Assembly (NCBI GenBank): GCA_015521265.1
Contig: WAON01000246.1
Span: 1-7,370 of the forward strand
Length of the DNA stretch: 7,370 bases
Source: Desulfurococcales archaeon
GTDB taxonomy: Archaea > Thermoproteota > Thermoprotei_A > Sulfolobales > Desulfurococcaceae
Direction of reading: 5' to 3'
This document shows, one piece after another, positions 6,614 through 7,370 of the stretch (its first letter is position 1; each line of letters starts with the position of its first letter). The position numbers were made by a program, and so were the translations under genes. The notes below the pieces were generated by a model. That model saw only the letters and a program-made list of their open reading frames with translations, had not been told where the DNA came from and made no database searches.

Positions 6614-7370
6614 TTGGATAAAACCACAAAGCTAATCCTAATCATCAATAGGCTCGACGAAAAGTATGGGTACTGGAAACTACTACGTGGAAAATACAGG
6701 GTTGAGACAAGCCTATGGCTGCACAGCCTAGTAGTTGCAGATACTGCAAGGATGATCGGTGAAGCCCTGGGATTAGACGAGGATCAACAATACACGCTGT
6801 TCCTAGCAGGATTCCTACACGACTACGCTAAGACCGGCAGGATCGGGGAGAATATTACAAGTGAACTGATCAAGCAGCTGGGAGACCTGGTGAAGCCGGG
6901 AAATGTAAAACTAGCAGTAACCCTAGCATCACACGTAGAAGCAGGAGCCCAGCCACCGCCTCCACAAGTACTCGTAGAAGCAGGGGTAAGCCCGGACCAG
7001 TACGGCTTGATGGCTGATATAGTAGCGTTGAGCGATGCGATTGGTTCAATGAAGAACATCGTTGAAGCCGAGAAAGCACTGATATATAGGGATCGAGACT
7101 ACTGGGAACGGATCCATAGGTGGAAGAGATACCTAGAAATACTACACGAACTAGAGGATAGAGGCCTCAAATTCTACACCCTATCCTACACACACTACAC
7201 AGCACCACATGTAAGAGCAATGATAATACATATACTACTCGAGGAAATACTCGGCGATCAAAAAGACTATGGAATAATAAGCTACAATGATGGAGTACTA
7301 GTAATAACAAGTAAACGAGTAGAAAAGAAGAAGGTAACTAGGGAGTTCACCGAGAAAATAGTCTCCAAAA
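6614..7370 (+). CDS. cas10d: Cas10d (Csc3)-like HD nuclease, N-terminal part, open at window end
   Basis: 252 codons are open to the window end. The frame is bounded upstream by TAA 6611-6613, so TTG 6614 is the first possible start; GGGGATGAT lies just before it. The N-terminus is an HD phosphohydrolase domain with ligands in the standard order: H37 (WLHSLVVAD), H69-D70 (FLHDYAKTG), H107 (ASHVEAG) and D141 (VALSDAIGS). Residues 185-232 (FYTLSYTHYTAPHVRAM, then YGIISYNDGVLVIT) resemble the segment following the HD domain in Cas10d. Cas10d is the large subunit of type I-D effector complexes and carries the nuclease that the separate Cas3' lacks, which fits the neighbour at 2458-4686. Type III Cas10 has a circularly permuted HD domain, so the order seen here argues against it. 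A free Cas3'' of type I-A is possible, but would be close to its end by residue 252. Confidence 0.78.
   Translation, partial: MDKTTKLILIINRLDEKYGYWKLLRGKYRVETSLWLHSLVVADTARMIGEALGLDEDQQYTLFLAGFLHDYAKTGRIGENITSELIKQLGDLVKPGNVKLAVTLASHVEAGAQPPPPQVLVEAGVSPDQYGLMADIVALSDAIGSMKNIVEAEKALIYRDRDYWERIHRWKRYLEILHELEDRGLKFYTLSYTHYTAPHVRAMIIHILLEEILGDQKDYGIISYNDGVLVITSKRVEKKKVTREFTEKIVSK

Noticed and set aside
6823..7079. - strand open frames inside the HD-domain gene
   Set aside because: The + strand frame contains a complete H, HD, H, D ligand set; the opposite frames carry no motif.
1..7370. CRISPR array within the window
   Set aside because: I find no regularly spaced direct repeats of 23-37 nt in any intergenic gap; the largest gap is only 178 nt.

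Overview
The window looks like part of a hyperthermophilic crenarchaeal chromosome (class Thermoprotei, probably Desulfurococcales-like; the genus cannot be fixed from sequence alone). The evidence is ATA/AGG-rich codon use, frequent TTG start codons, TATA-box promoters placed for leaderless or short-leader mRNAs, N-glycosylation-rich surface proteins, and a set of archaeal-style cas genes.

Positions 1-2279 (+ strand) hold two tandem paralogous surface proteins of unknown function. The first is cut by the window edge and is broken near its C-terminus: the frame ends at 606, but the missing Asn/Thr-rich stalk and membrane anchor continue in another frame to 836. The second (852-2279) is intact, with a signal peptide, a glycosylation-rich ectodomain, a Thr/Ser-rich stalk and a C-terminal transmembrane anchor. 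Positions 2280-2457 are non-coding and appear to hold the terminator of the convergent gene.

Positions 2458-7370 are a type I-D-like CRISPR-Cas locus. A stand-alone Cas3' helicase without an HD nuclease domain lies on the - strand. It diverges from a + strand set in the order cas1, cas2, cas4 and an HD-domain gene. That last gene runs off the window edge and is best read as cas10d (csc3). The two sides share a 33-nt start-to-start interval with a perfectly palindromic TATA-like element. Cas1, Cas2 and Cas4 would acquire spacers; Cas3' would unwind target DNA; the HD domain of Cas10d would supply the nuclease that Cas3' lacks. No CRISPR array is visible, and the remaining effector genes (csc2, csc1, cas6) would lie beyond position 7370.

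The points most worth a second look are the Cas4 protein, which keeps its iron-sulfur cysteines but lacks several of the usual nuclease residues; the shared palindromic promoter; the frameshift in the first surface protein; and the order of the locus, with the adaptation genes between helicase and HD-nuclease genes.
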